From NCBI RefSeq assembly GCF_040436345.1, contig NC_133230.1, forward strand, positions 5,663,297-5,727,296: a stretch of 64,000 bases of DNA, in the 5' to 3' direction. This DNA is from Pagrus major (taxonomy: Eukaryota > Chordata > Actinopteri > Spariformes > Sparidae). The notes below the pieces were generated by a model. That model ran no database searches. It was given only the letters and a program-made list of their open reading frames with translations, and was not told the origin of the DNA. Below, piece after piece: positions 1 to 12,758 of the stretch (position 1 is its first letter; the number at the start of each line of letters is the position of its first letter). The position numbers and the translations under genes are program-made.

Positions 1-321
1 AAATCAGTATTCGAGTGGTTTTAGCGACCATGTTGTTTTCACATTACGACTTAAAAGCTCACGAACGCAGTAGAGTCAGCAGAGTAACTCAGAGTTTGTA
101 AGTTCATCTTCAAGGGAACATGATTGTGTGTTCATCTGTGTGCTAGAAAATTTAATATTTGTGTGTTAAGTGCTCAATTTGTCCTGATAACAGTGCAAGA
201 GGAAACAAAGTAAATGAGTATTTTTCTCAAATTTCAGGGAGAAATCATGTTCTGAATCAAATTGTCTGGGTTACATTTAAGGCCACATCATCAACGGGTA
301 AAATCGTATGAGATGTTGAAC

Positions 322-3300
322 CTGCATGCAGTCTTCGATGGGAGGGACGTCCCAAACAGGCAGAGGGAACAATCCCTGACAGGCCATGAAGCTTCTCCAC
401 GGATACATCATCTGTGCCTGCAGAGGAAGACAACAAATAAAATAACCTGACAGGCAGAGTTACACTTTAAACTGATGTGATATGATATTTGTCCGCTGAC
501 ATGACGCAGCTGAACCAACCTGATGGCCTCGAGCCTCTAGAGGTGGAGGAACGGGCAGCGTGAGACTGAACATGTCAGGCTGGATGCTGTCACTCAGCAG
601 GGGGAGGGCGGTCGCCATGTTGTCGCTCACGCTCTGGTAAGAGGCGACATCACCAGAGGAGAGGAACGCCTCCCTGAACACCAGAGACACCAAATTTCAT
701 GCAATATCAGGCGTTTAAAGGGACAGTTCACCCCAAAATCCTTACCTGTAGTGCTTTTTATCCATCTAGATTGTTTTGGTGTGAGTTTTGGAGATATCGG
801 CCGTAAAGATGTCTGCCTGCTATCTAATATATCTACAAGCTGAGTGCCATCTAGTTCCAATATATTAGTAGGCAGACATCTCTATGGCTGAAATCTCATA
901 AACTCGACAGTTCACACCAAAACAATCTAGATGGGTAAATAGCACTACAGGTGAGAGGAAAAATATCTTGTCTTGTATGAAGATCACTTGAGGAATTGAA
1001 AATGGGACAATGTGAAGTAACTGCTTCATAAAAAAAAGCTCTTTCTCCTTTTTAATTTTAGGCAAGACTTTTGTTTTTTGGCCTGCCAGGAAGGAAACTG
1101 TCTTCTTGTAAAGGATTAGGGGACAAAATTGCAATTTCATGCAAGTAGCCAAAGTGAGACATTGGACATGACAAAGGGAACCAACAAAAAGAGTAAATAC
1201 ATAAAATAATCCACAGTTTAATGAGTGCCTTTACGGGTGTGATAGAAAGTCCCTGAGAGCAGAGACAGATGAGATTGTTCAAACCAGATGTTTTAACTGT
1301 AGCAGGATATGATGATGACTGACCTGATGAGGTGTCTGACTGCAGCATCAAACTGCAGCAGGAGGACCTGCCTGCGCAGCTGCAGCAGACGGCCGACAGT
1401 CTCTGGGCTGCTGGGAGCAGGCAGACGGTCGACCTGACGCTGGATCTCCAGCAGCTCTGCTCCTGTAGAGAGGAGGGTCAACATACTGGTTTCTACTGGT
1501 CTTTTGTTAGATACTGTTTATCGTGTGGTCAGCTGAGATCGAAAAGATGATCTGGAAAGTGTTCAGTGAGGTATTTGTAATAACTGTGATCCACCTACCG
1601 ATGCCTTCAGTGCCTCCCCAGTCAGCTGCGAGGGAGCCCGGTACGTCCTCACCTGTGTTCCCCAGTCTGGAGAAACTAACCAGGTAATAAATGATGTCAT
1701 GAAGAGCTGAAACTATCTGCAGAGTGTGATGGAGAGCTGCGGTACAGGCCTGTTGAATCAGATCAACGGAGCAAGGGCAAATTATTGACAAAGAAAATGA
1801 AAACTGAATGAATTGACGTGAATGCAGCTACATTTACTCACTGAAACACTCAGTGTTTTGAACATGTGGAGCACTTGAGAGAAGTGTGGGATGAACCACA
1901 AGTTGAGGAGAGTTTTTCCATCTGCAGACAGCAGCTGCTGCGGCCGACGCTGAAAGGTCCTGTTGGGGAGAAAGGTTTGATTAACGCATCAGGTTTTTCT
2001 CTGCTTCTGCATGTAAGTAACACCTGAACACTGACTCTAAACCACAATGTCTGAAGATGTATTCATGTCCCCTTAAACACCCCTCACCCTTTAAAATCTG
2101 AGACAAAGAGGTCTGACACAAATATTCAAAATAAGACCAATAAGGACCCACATCATCATGTCTACATGTGATGTGCGGTGAAATATTCTTCTATTCTGCA
2201 CGTTAATGATACATAATATTCCAGCTGCTTGTACCTGGGGTCGGGGCAAAGGTCAGCCCCTGAATCCAGAAAGACTTTTGGCTCGCCAGCTCTCCCGATC
2301 ATGAAGTGGGACTGACGGATGATGGGGACGTTGTCCAAAAGGGAGGTTAGACTGAAGTAATAAGCAACAATCTGCGCTCTCACACAGTACTGAGATATCT
2401 GAGAGCTGAATCTGTTAAAAAAAACAGGTAGACACAGTTTCTACAGTGTGGAAATCTCATATTGTCTTGTAACAAAAGGGATTCAGATGTTTTAACGGAC
2501 GTACATCCTGAGAAAGTCGATCACGAGCCCCCTTTTGATCGCTGCGGCTTCCTCCTGCAGTGTGAGAGAAATTAAATTTACTTCACGGGGCAGCCAATCA
2601 CATTCATCATCCTGCTCAACCGCCTGAGAATCATCTACCACTGTGTGCAACTCACTGGGGTTTTTATAAGACCCCCCACAGCCTGTTTCTTCTTCATAAA
2701 TGAATTCAGCATCTCGTCACGCAGGCCCACTTTTTCCAGCTGGATGGACACAAAAGCTTCCATCAGCCTGCAGTTACAAAACAAGATTCTGTTTATTAAA
2801 GAGGCAGAACAAAGGCGCTGTTAATCATCGGCGGTGTAATTTGTTCTCTGGAGTGGGGAAATTACCTCTCCTTGGTCGTGGTGGGAGTTCTTGCCGAGCC
2901 TTCGGAAGGCAAAGAGTTGGATTTCTCCTGCTGTTTGTCGGTGCCGCTTTCACATTTGTAGTTGATTGTTAAATCTTTATCAGGATGAAGGGCGGCTTCA
3001 CACTGGGAGGAAATTGGAAAACAAACTGAAATATCTGAACTGCAGTTTATTTGTGTTCAAGTATAAACAAAAGCAGAAGTGGAGGCAGTATTCTGAATAT
3101 CAAAACATTCATGTAAAAATACTCCATTACAAGTAAAAGTCCTGCATTCAAAATCTGTAAATCTGTAAATGCAAAATGTAATTAAAGCATTAAAAGTATC
3201 AAAAGTAAAAGTACTTGTTCTGCAGTAAAATGCGCCATGTGGTTGATATATTATATCATATAATATATATAAAAATATAAAAGAGTGTTGAGGTACACAA

Positions 3301-6300
3301 CTCATCTTAATAAATAACAAAGATTGAGTCTTTTTAGATGTTTTAATGCAGAAATCTTATGTATTATATTATTAGTGAAAATATGACTGTGAAGCATAAC
3401 TAGTAACCCCAGCTGTCAGTGGATTTAAAGTACAATATTTGCTGTTTGTAGTGAAGTAGAAGTGCTTGTACTTGAGTACTCATACTTCCATCATGAACAC
3501 CACCCACCTCAGCTGAAGGCGTCACACTCTCCGCCCGACGACAAAGACAAACCAGCTTCACTGCACTGATTAAAGCGTTCTTCTGTGTAACCTGACAGGC
3601 CAGAGTCACCTGGAGGTTCTCCACACTGTGTCTGTTCATGAGCTGTGACGAGATGAAAAAAGGGTTCAATTCAGTCCATAATAGAAAAATCATTAGATAA
3701 TGTGCCCCAGGATTTAAACTCACATGAAGAACCGCCTCCTCTGAGCTGAAGCTGAACCTCCCGATCTGGTTCTCGTCCAGTTCCTGGATGCTCAGGGGCA
3801 GGTGGGACGGGCTGAACCTGCAGCAGAGAGACTTCAGTGCTTGTGTGTACACATTTCAGAAAAATCCTAACATCTGTTGCAGGTCTTACAGTGTCTCTTC
3901 ATGATTGTCCAGGAGAAAGAGACTGTCTGTAATTATCAGAGGCAGGTTTGAACACTGGAAATGGGACATGTTCTGCAGTTATTTACCTGTCTACAGAGCT
4001 GTCGTCCTCCAGTATTGCTGTGATAAAAACAGGCCTCTGCTCTACTTTGTCTTTCTGTTCAGCGACCTCGAACTGCACCGGCCTCAGGTAAAGGTGGAAG
4101 TCGTTGAAGCCGAGCTCTGAAGCCATGTTTCTGTACAACCTGTGAAGAATCATTCAGTGTCACAGTCTGTCACAGCTTCACAGTGATTTAACCAAACCTC
4201 TGCAAATCATTTTTGACATTTCCTTCAACATGTTGCTCCCTGTGTGTTTCTCTATGGTTAATGTTATCTTAACTGAGCCAGGTGTGCCGTCTCCGAGGCT
4301 GACTCCAGCAGGCGATGGCGGATGGTGACGAGCTCCAGCAGCTTGGAGAAAGTCTCCACGGCGTACAGCTGCTTCTCTCTTCCCTGCATCATGTCTGTCT
4401 CCTCTGCAGGTCTCACTAACGACAACCCCACATTCTGGACCAAAACCGGGTCCTCAAAAAACACATCTGAGAACAACTGGCCGTAGACAAACAGAGGTTA
4501 GGCTGGCTTTGTTATTTTAAGCTGATTTAGACAGATTTTCAAGACAGACAAACCTACATCCTTCTGTATCTGAGAGCTGTAGGGGGCTCCAGGTGAAGCC
4601 AGGTTGTTCCAGCTCTGCAGGGCCCGCTGCAGGAGCTTCTGTCGCAGGACGAGCTTGTCGGTGGTGCTGGTGGCTCGGTGCAGCTGACAGATTTCTGTGT
4701 GAGCCTGAACTAAACTGTGATAGACTGCAGAAGCCAGGCAGAGGGACGGATGGACCTCCAGGAGGAAAACATTCATCAGTGCAGGGCTGCAAACAGGACA
4801 CAAGAAGGTAAACATATTTTTGGAGGACACCAAATCTACGGTAGTGAGACTTCTGTATGTACTCGCCTGCTGCCTCCGAGTGAGACCTGATGTTTGGGGA
4901 TGTAGTTTGGTGGACGGCCGAAATCATGAACAGAGCCTTTGTGGTCATCTCTCCAGATGCGTTCAAGGTACTGCCGCTGTTTGTCGATCTGGTGGGACAA
5001 ACAACACAATCTGTCACAACATCGTCTAATAATCAAACAAATTACATATTTTTGCAGCTCTGAGTCAAACAGTAACATTCACACATGAATAAAATCCTTT
5101 GCAAACTTTTAGTTTTCACCTGATTGTCCAAAATGTCTCTGATCAGCTGCTGGTGGCTTCGCAGGCAGTCTATCTCAGCTCTGTAGGCCTGAACAAAGTA
5201 ATCCTGGTTCAGGTCCAATTGTGGCCGACTGTGCATGATGTCGGTAACAACTCGAGCCAACTCAAACCTCTCCTCGGTCCCTGCTGCATGCTGGTACGCC
5301 TCGTAGTAACAGTTCAAGAGCTGGAGAACAGCGAGGAGGAACGAGCAGTTAATGGCATTTAACTTTGGAAGCTTTGGAAAAGATTAGAGATTAAACTGGT
5401 CCAATAGATATTTGACAGACAAAAACAAATCCACAGTCCTCATTTCTGTCACTGTACCTGTACTTTGCTCTCCAAAAACTCAGTCTCACATGTCCACAAG
5501 TCGAGGAGCACTGCGACACGGTCGACCTCTGTCCCGGCCCAGGAGTGGACGTCTGCTGTCTCTGTATCTCCCATCTTTTTAATGGCGTTTCTCTGGATGA
5601 AACATGAGCCGACTAGAAGAATCTCCCTCTCCAGCTCCTCCAGGTCCTTCAGAGTGACGTCGTACACGATATAGAAACCTCTCTGGTCCTGAGTGTGGAC
5701 GAACCGGCCTTCTACACTGTAGAAATCATGAAGGTTCTCCACCTCTGCAAACTCCATGAACTCTGAGCAATGGACCTGGATTAAGAAGACGTCATATACT
5801 GTATTCATGCAAACAGCAGAGATCATAAACAGAACTTTGAAGAGGCTTTTTAAAATAAACATTTTCACAGAGGTTAAGTTGACCTGTTTTTGTTAGTTTC
5901 TTTGTTAAAGTAGGAGGAGAGTGATGGAAAAGAGATGACTGGTTGCTCCATATAAAATACACCTGCTAGAGGTCAATCCAGGAACTCAAATATGTAACAA
6001 ACAAGGGAGGAAATATTGAAGGTAGTTTTTTGAAGACCTGAAGACCTACAGTGGTCGAAACATGTTTTCTGTTTTAACCATTTAGCCACTAACATAAAGG
6101 CTTTTTACATTTCCTTCCTTGTTGTTACATTTTGTATTATATTTAGTCATATTTAGTGACTCTTACTGCTTCCAGCAGACGGACCCACCAATCAGAATCT
6201 CAGCTCTCACCTTACAGTCAACAGGAGTGTTGTGGCTGAACTGGAGCGAGCCGAGGCCTGCTGCCTCCCCTCCTCCTCCTCCTCCTCCTCCGGCTGCGTT

Positions 6301-9300
6301 CATCCAGCCTGTTTCCTCCGCTGAGCTGCACAGCTCTCCTTCCTCCAGCTGCAGACCCGCCAGGTCAAAGGTCAAAGTCCTCTCCAGAGAGCGCAGGTAG
6401 TTCAGCAGCCCGAGAGAAATGCGCTGTGGACGGGAAAAGTGAAGGCAAAGACGTTGATGTCTAGTATCATCCAGAGCACATCTTGCTTCATCATGACGTG
6501 CTGTTTGCCTCACCTTGAGCTGTCTGAGTTTGAGATGACGCAGGTGAATCAGAGACAGGTAAGCACCTCTGGTTACGATGGGATCCGAGCTTCCCCCTTC
6601 TAAACTTTCATCCAGACCCAGCAGCTGCAGGCTGTCCTCGAAAGAGTAGCTGTGGTTTTATAGAGGAAGCAAAGGCCGTGAAAATTGAAAAAATAGTTTT
6701 GTGGAGTATTTCTATGTTTTATACATCTAAGGTGAGTAAAAAGTGGCTGGTGGTGATGATGTGGTCAAGAGGTCACCAAAGATAAAAACAGGAGGCCAAC
6801 AGAGACAGCAAAGTCAACTGTCCATGGCTCATACTGTAGCCACATTCTTCCCTCAGCCACACACACCTTTCTTTTGTTTGACTCTTCAAGCTCTCCTTCT
6901 CGTGACCTCCTCTGCCTCCAGATCTGGTTGACCGCTCATGTGTTTCCTAACAAGACAAATGTCACTTTTGATATAACATCTTTTCCGAACCAGGCAGCTC
7001 GGAGGAGAGCAGAAAAACTGGACGATACCTGCCTGAGTGAGAGAGACGGCGCTGTAAATACTCGTCCAGATCTCGGAGATTTTGTGTCGTTTCGTCTTGC
7101 TGCCTTGTGACAGTGAGGAGGAAGTCGGTGCAGGTTGTAAGTCAGCAACATGAGCAGCGTGTGCTTTTAAAGCTGCGGCCACGCGGAGCAGATCAGGGAC
7201 CTGATGAGACACAGAAAAGACAACACTGGATACACAACCTGAAGCTTCATGATGAAATAGAGCTCAAAATTGGCGGTGCATGAAAAAATTGTGCTTTCAT
7301 CTGCACTGTCCCTCCTTAAAGGACTAAAAATGACTGTTGGATACTTTCTGATCAACATAATAATATCTTAATAAGCCATTATATAGATGATAGTTATGTG
7401 TAATGAAACATTGTGTCAGAGCAGACGTCACTGATACCTGAAGAAACCTGCTGTGCATCTTCAGCAGCTCGTCGACAGATTTCTTTTCCTTCAGCTTCAT
7501 GATGAGTTTCTGCTGCCACGGATCTCGTTTGGGCTTCACCTACAGGACAGAATCCAAACAATCAGAATCCAGTTTGTACTGTCCTCCAACCCAATTTATT
7601 TACTCGAACCTGAATGAAGGGGATCCAGTCGGCCTCCTTCCTCAGAGCCAGGCTGGCACTCTTCCTCCCCCACTGGCTCTGTTTGACCTCCGTACCATCG
7701 TACTGAGGAAACGTCTTCATCTGCTCCTGTTGTCTGAAAACCGTCCTGAACTCCCTCCACACCTGAGGAGACGGATTCAGATTGACTCATGCCATTCAAG
7801 TGCACAAGCGTAAATATTGCAAGTTGTTTGAGTAGCTCGTTGGACAGTGTTACCGTGCTGAATAGCTCCATCTCGTCTGCAGTGGTCCTGAGTTTTTGAG
7901 GGTCGTGGGACAGGTGGAAGTGAGCGATCAAAGCCTGCAGCTCAGGTAGAAACTCCTCCAGGTGAACAGTGTGCAGGGGAACATTATCAGCCGCTCCTGA
8001 AACACCTGTATTTGTAAATGGAGATGTTTGTCTGATCCATCAAACTACAAAACAACAGAATTAAAAGAACACAGCTGGTTTGATTCTCACCAGCAGCATG
8101 TTGAGTCTTATGTGAAGTTCCCTCATAAACCTTTGACTGTGGTTCTTCTTTTCTTTCACATGCTGGTATGTAGTGCAGCACCTGTCCAAGATTGTTTTAA
8201 AGAAGGAAATCAACATCTTAAAAATAAAACAGAAAAGTCAAAAGCCTCTGGCTGTCTGTGGATTTTTTTTTTGTACCCTGAGGAAGTTGTGAACAGTCTG
8301 AACAGAGTGCAGATGGCAGACCAGCCAGCGCAGGTAAATGACCACATCATCCTGAGTGAGCAGGTTGGCGGCATTTCCTCGGCCGGTCAGGATCTTATCT
8401 CTGCTCACCGACAGTCTGCGAGCTCTCTGAACGGCATCCTCGTACTCGCACGTCAAATACGACACCTGATCCTGAGGGAGAACAAGTCTGATGTGACCAA
8501 TCAGCCGGAAAATTGTGTGCAGGCAATAAAAATATCATAATTTATTTAGACTCAGCACTGATCATGAAACCACCACCGCTCCTTTATTTTATTGTGATTG
8601 GTAGAGAAGAGAAGGCAATATCCTGCAAACAATTATAAAAATCTTTGTTTCTCCTCTTGTATTTTTTTACACATTTGCAGAAGAGCTAAAAACTTTAGGG
8701 TACAGCAGTGAAGGTTTGATTAACTTTTCTTTACTTCAACAGCAGATAGGAAAGCTTATTGTTTTGTCATTAGTCTTATATTTAAGCTCCTTTTGTTGTG
8801 TGTGTCAAGAATTAAGAATTAATTGGATTTTCCTCCAGTAGTAAGATTATCGAGGTCTCCCTTGAATATTCATGGTGCCAAAATGTTTTTGTTTTTTTCT
8901 CAGTTAAGATTTGTTTGTCTGTATCTTTGTATCGTCTCCCTGCAGAGTAAATGCACTAAAAGGAGTCATGTATTTCATCTATTTTGTAAAGCTGGAACAA
9001 TTAAATGATAAGTTGCCAAAAAAAACTCCTTGAAAGTATTTTAAAGATCATATAATCATCATATTTCTGGCATAAACAGAGAAATAGAGAACGATTATCT
9101 GCCTTCACACTCCACAAAACAAATCACCAATGAGCCATCAGAAGAAACACCTCCTGTCATATGAGTCCTGATGTGTCATTTTTGCAGTTCTGTTAAAAAG
9201 ACCTCAGGTTGTCACCTTGTAATGAGGATAAAGCGTCTCAATGACACCACTGTGGCGGCAGAATCTCCTCCATCTCAGCATGAGCAGATATTTGATCTGA

Positions 9301-10201
9301 GCCAAGTGATACGATCTGTCGGTAAAGAACTGCAGACACAAAAAAGGAAATTGGTTCTAATGATCTTTATCTTGTTTCTATTGTATTCGACTCAGTCTTT
9401 TATATTCTCCTGTTCACTGTGAGTGTTTGTGCTGTCCTCACCTGGTGCAGCAGTGGAGGCAGACTTTCAGGAGTGTACTCTAAACTCAAGCAACTGTCCA
9501 GCTCTCTCTGCACGATGTCAGCCTGAGACTGGACTGGCAAAGCTTCAGACACCTGCAACCAGGAGGAGAGAGGAGCCCAGAGAAGGCTAAAAGGTTAGTA
9601 AAAAGATTTATCTTTAAGTTACCATTCTTCTGCAGCCCTCAGTCAATTTTAATTCTTACCTGAAGCCCTCTCCTCAATACATTTTCCCTCTCCACACGGA
9701 AGAAGGAAATATCCTTTGGAGGTGAAACAGAGCTAAAAGAAAACTAGGAATTAATTTAAAAAGCATTTAAAGTGAGACTTTTGATAGAAGAAATGAAGAA
9801 GAAGAAAAAGATGGACCATGATCATCTTCCAAACTGTTATGCCATCACAAAATCATCTTGTACATAAACATCTTCAACTTTAAGGTAATATATAAATGAA
9901 AACTTTGTGTCAAACTGCAAAATGAAGCTAAAACATCCAGCTGAGGTAACACCAAGCAGAAGATACTTTACCTACTTGGCAAACTTCACATTTTAAATCA
10001 ATCACTTGCAGCTGTTATCTGACACCGTTACATAAAATAATCATCAGCCAAGCTTCCACACCTGTAACATCTGGAGGGCACTTCTCTGTGGGGAAATCCA
10101 TTTTCTTCAATTTCTGCCCTGAGTGCTGAGAGTTGATGTGACAGCTCTGCCTCCATCTGCTCCACTTTAACAGAGGAGGACACTCTGTATACGTCACACA
10201 T
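322..10201 (-). CDS. ccdc162: CCDC162-like coiled-coil protein (partial, C-terminus beyond left edge)
   Basis: Twenty-nine exons, 5' to 3': 10062-10201, 9660-9732, 9442-9552, 9216-9329, 8277-8471, 8091-8181, 7854-7996, 7610-7762, 7438-7539, 7029-7200, 6514-6649, 6211-6423, 5458-5775, 5120-5320, 4867-4988, 4554-4786, 4274-4466, 3987-4139, 3724-3817, 3508-3642, 2866-3002, 2656-2767, 2505-2554, 2235-2411, 1842-1959, 1599-1749, 1324-1462, 520-673, 322-417. About 1,409 codons are visible, starting MCDVYRVSSSVKVEQMEAEL. Phases chain cleanly except between 7029-7200 and 6514-6649, where one base is missing or a small exon was overlooked. The intron after 4867 uses a GC donor. Recalled family phrases include SQISQYCVRAQIVAYY and ADWGGTEGIG. 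The name rests on these and on linkage to foxo3; the CCDC162/C6orf183 family carries an N-terminal DUF4549 region. Function is poorly known; the X-box upstream hints at cilia. No exon is seen in 1-321. Confidence 0.72.
745..951. repeat. Foldback (MITE-like) element in a CCDC162-like intron
   Basis: Positions 745-783 read as the near-perfect reverse complement of 911-951 (both contain ATCTAGATTGTTTTGGTGTGA or its complement). A second inner pair, 791-830 against 861-897, shares GATGTCTGCCT. The whole folds into one long stem with a loop near 831-860. The sequence resembles an abundant teleost interspersed repeat I recognise from phrases such as GGCAGACATCTCTA, but I cannot name the family. Confidence 0.65.
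3107..3495. repeat. Teleost interspersed repeat rich in AAGTAAAAGT
   Basis: The intron between CCDC162-like exons 3508-3642 and 2866-3002 is filled by text such as CCATTACAAGTAAAAGTCCT, AAAAGTAAAAGTACTTG and GTACTTGAGTACT. This matches the consensus of a very common fish repeat as I remember it. No terminal repeats or coding capacity are visible. Confidence 0.5.
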
Positions 10202-10780
10202 GGCAGACCTGTTCTCTGCTCAGGGTTAACAGGGTTAGAAACTGCCAAATCCAACATAAAAAAAAGAAATGCACCTCCTTAAGTCCTGCCAAATCTCTGC
10301 CTCCACATGCTGACTTGTTGGGGTGTATCCATGGAGACTAATGTCCATGCAGCTGGACTTCCTCTACCATTTCCTGTCCCCGTGAGGACTCAGTGACTGC
10401 ATTTGATCTGTAGAGGGCTCTAATGTCACACTGGAGTGCTCCTTTTGTTAGAATAATGATGTCAGTAATGTTTACCTTTTTACATACTCACCACTTGAGC
10501 TGTAATTCTGTAATATACAGTGAGGTATGTAAATATGACACAATGCATGGTGCACCAGTCGTTGAGCTGCACATACCTTCAGCAATCACGCATTCAAAAA
10601 ACCTTCATTTAATCTCAGCAGGTCCAGTCCTCTTGGATACAGTGTGTGATTGGTTCTTAGCTCATGATGTGATTATCCAATAGGAAATCACCTCCGTGGT
10701 GACTGCAGAGTCTGCAGCTGTGCAATTCCTCCAGAGACAGACATGAAAAAAGGAATATCAAACAAAACTCCAGGTTTCAG
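10202..10780. other. Spacer between CCDC162-like start and foxo3 3' end
   Basis: No reading frame here resembles a protein. The stretch must hold the CCDC162-like 5' UTR and promoter, because that gene begins at 10201 and is read leftwards. It also abuts the likely foxo3 polyadenylation site. The only motif picked out is the X-box at 10325-10338. Confidence 0.6.
10325..10338. promoter_or_regulatory. RFX X-box upstream of the CCDC162-like gene
   Basis: GTATCCATGGAGAC fits the RFX half-site pair GTHNCC-AT-RRNRAC at every constrained position. It lies 124 bp upstream of the CCDC162-like ATG, a typical distance for RFX-controlled ciliary genes. The match is direct; activity is inferred. Confidence 0.55.
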
Positions 10781-12758
10781 TGGTTCTTTAAGCTTTATTT
10801 ACATGCACCATCTCTGATACAACCAAGATAGGAGTTGGAATTACAACTGGCAATGTCAACATGATGTCTCTCTCTCTCTTTTTTTTGTAGGAGCAATAGG
10901 AAGAAATGGTGTTTGAATATTGGCAGTGAGTGTTAAAAAAAAAATGAAGCTTCAAGTCAGCGTTGTGTATTTTTAGGACTAAATCATCCTCGTGAAGCTA
11001 CAAAAATGATATTTGGAAGCACGTCTGTGCTGAATTTATTTTTGTGAAATCGAAAAATGAAGCAAACTGCGATTCAGTTAATGTCGGTTAAAATCACCTC
11101 TAATGGAGGACACTATTTCAGGCACCATTTGCCGTCCGTTGTCAGTCCTGATCGATACCCGATGGGAGGTGAACAGACCATGAAAACAAAAGTGCTTTTA
11201 CACAGCTCTTCCTCATGTCATATGGAAGAGCGTAACATATGTACATGTGGAAAAGAAAAAATAAATAAAATGTCATTTTAAAACAAAGACAAATGGACAA
11301 GTTGATAAAAATGTAAACTAAAAAAATCATCCTGCCGTTCCTACAAAAACTGTGCTGATGACGATTTAATTTTTTTGCCCTTATAGCACTGGTTCCTTAC
11401 ATTTATACACTGTATATCCTCTTATTTCCACTTGTTTAAATGCAGAAATATTTTGGCAATATTTAAAATACTGTGGTTGATTTTTTTTTTTCCTCAAATG
11501 GCAAACATGGCTCTAACATACTACATGCCCTCCTCTCACAGGGTTGGAAACACTATTTTGCCCAGCACCTGCTATAGTGCTGATAACAAAGGGGGAGGCT
11601 ACTAATGCTGCTCCATCTGCAGCCACTCCCTGCTATCTTCTTATTTATAGCACCAAGAACTCCCTCAAATTAACAAACACCAAAAATATTGTAGTTGAGT
11701 GCTGTGGAGTCTCTAAAGGGTGGTTATTTTTAATCCGGATAGTTCTAAGTGTTTGCTAATGTAAATGGTGTCGACTAGAGCTAAACATGGTCCTAACGTC
11801 TGTCCTAAACTCTGTATACTGAGCAGTACTTCCAATATTGCAGTAAGTGGGAGAGGAAGAGGAGGAAGAGGGGAGATGGTGAAAGGGGATCTGCAGCAGA
11901 AACACCATATCATCAAGACTTCAGTAATGCACCTCTTCAGAAGGAACAGAATTCACAGTAATGTCACTAAAATCACAGGGTAAAATTCGCTAAATAAAAA
12001 TAAAACATTACATACAAAAAAACCACACAATGTAGATCAGTTCACATCTTGATAACATTATTAACCTCTACAGATTGATATTTGGTGCGTGACTCTGTGC
12101 ATCGATAGGACAAAAAAAAAAAGCTTTTCAGTAACACCTGTTTTTTTTTAAATCTTTTAGTCCGTTTAGGCTACGTCTCTCAAAGAAACTTTAAGGAAAA
12201 AAAAAAAAAAGCTTGTCAAGTATCCTCCACTGGAACGTAATAATGTAACATTCTCTGCAGCTTTTTTCTGTAAACAGGCTGTCAACTCGCAACAGGCTGA
12301 CAGCTGGTTTGGCAAAAATGTTTTTTTTTTCTTTTTAGGTATGAAAGGGTGTGAAAGAGGAGAGAAAGCAGGGTGAAAACATATTTTATCTTCAGTTTCA
12401 TGTATCACTTTGTGATACTGTACGAGTGATTCCCTGAGACTAACACGAGTTGATGCTTTTCATATAGTTTTAACAAAATGTCCTGTACTTCCAGTCAATA
12501 CTGTTGTTCACACCGCCCAGGCATTGATCTTTTTAAAGACGTTTTTTTTTTGTTTCTCCTCTGTGAACACACCTTTGTGTGTCTCAGACACTTAGATTAC
12601 AGTACCAAACTTAATGCCTCACGTTGAAATTATAGAAAAAAATACTACATGAATACACTTTTACATACTTTCCTCCCTCTAGTTGCACAATGAGCCCCAA
12701 TTTACATTTCCCCCACTTCTCTTTTTCTTTTACTCATGCCGAGCTCTGACAGAGCTTC
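10781..12758 (-). other. foxo3: Probable foxo3 3' UTR
   Basis: The 2 kb downstream of the foxo3 stop is A/T-rich with many homopolymer runs and no convincing coding frame. It ends at a reverse-strand AATAAA (10794-10799). FOXO3 transcripts in vertebrates are known for long 3' UTRs. Another reverse AATAAA at 11035-11040 could give a shorter form. Confidence 0.5.
10794..10799 (-). terminator. foxo3: Candidate foxo3 polyadenylation signal
   Basis: TTTATT on the plus strand is AATAAA on the minus strand, 1.96 kb downstream of the foxo3 stop and 593 bp before the next gene's start codon. Cleavage would fall near 10770-10785. Confidence 0.45.

Noticed and set aside
8091-8162. Alternative frame HVKEKKNHSQRFMRELHIRL for a CCDC162-like exon
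   Set aside because: It looks plausible alone, but it needs a different acceptor and breaks phase with the next exon. The 91-nt exon read as VLHYIPACERK joins both neighbours in frame.
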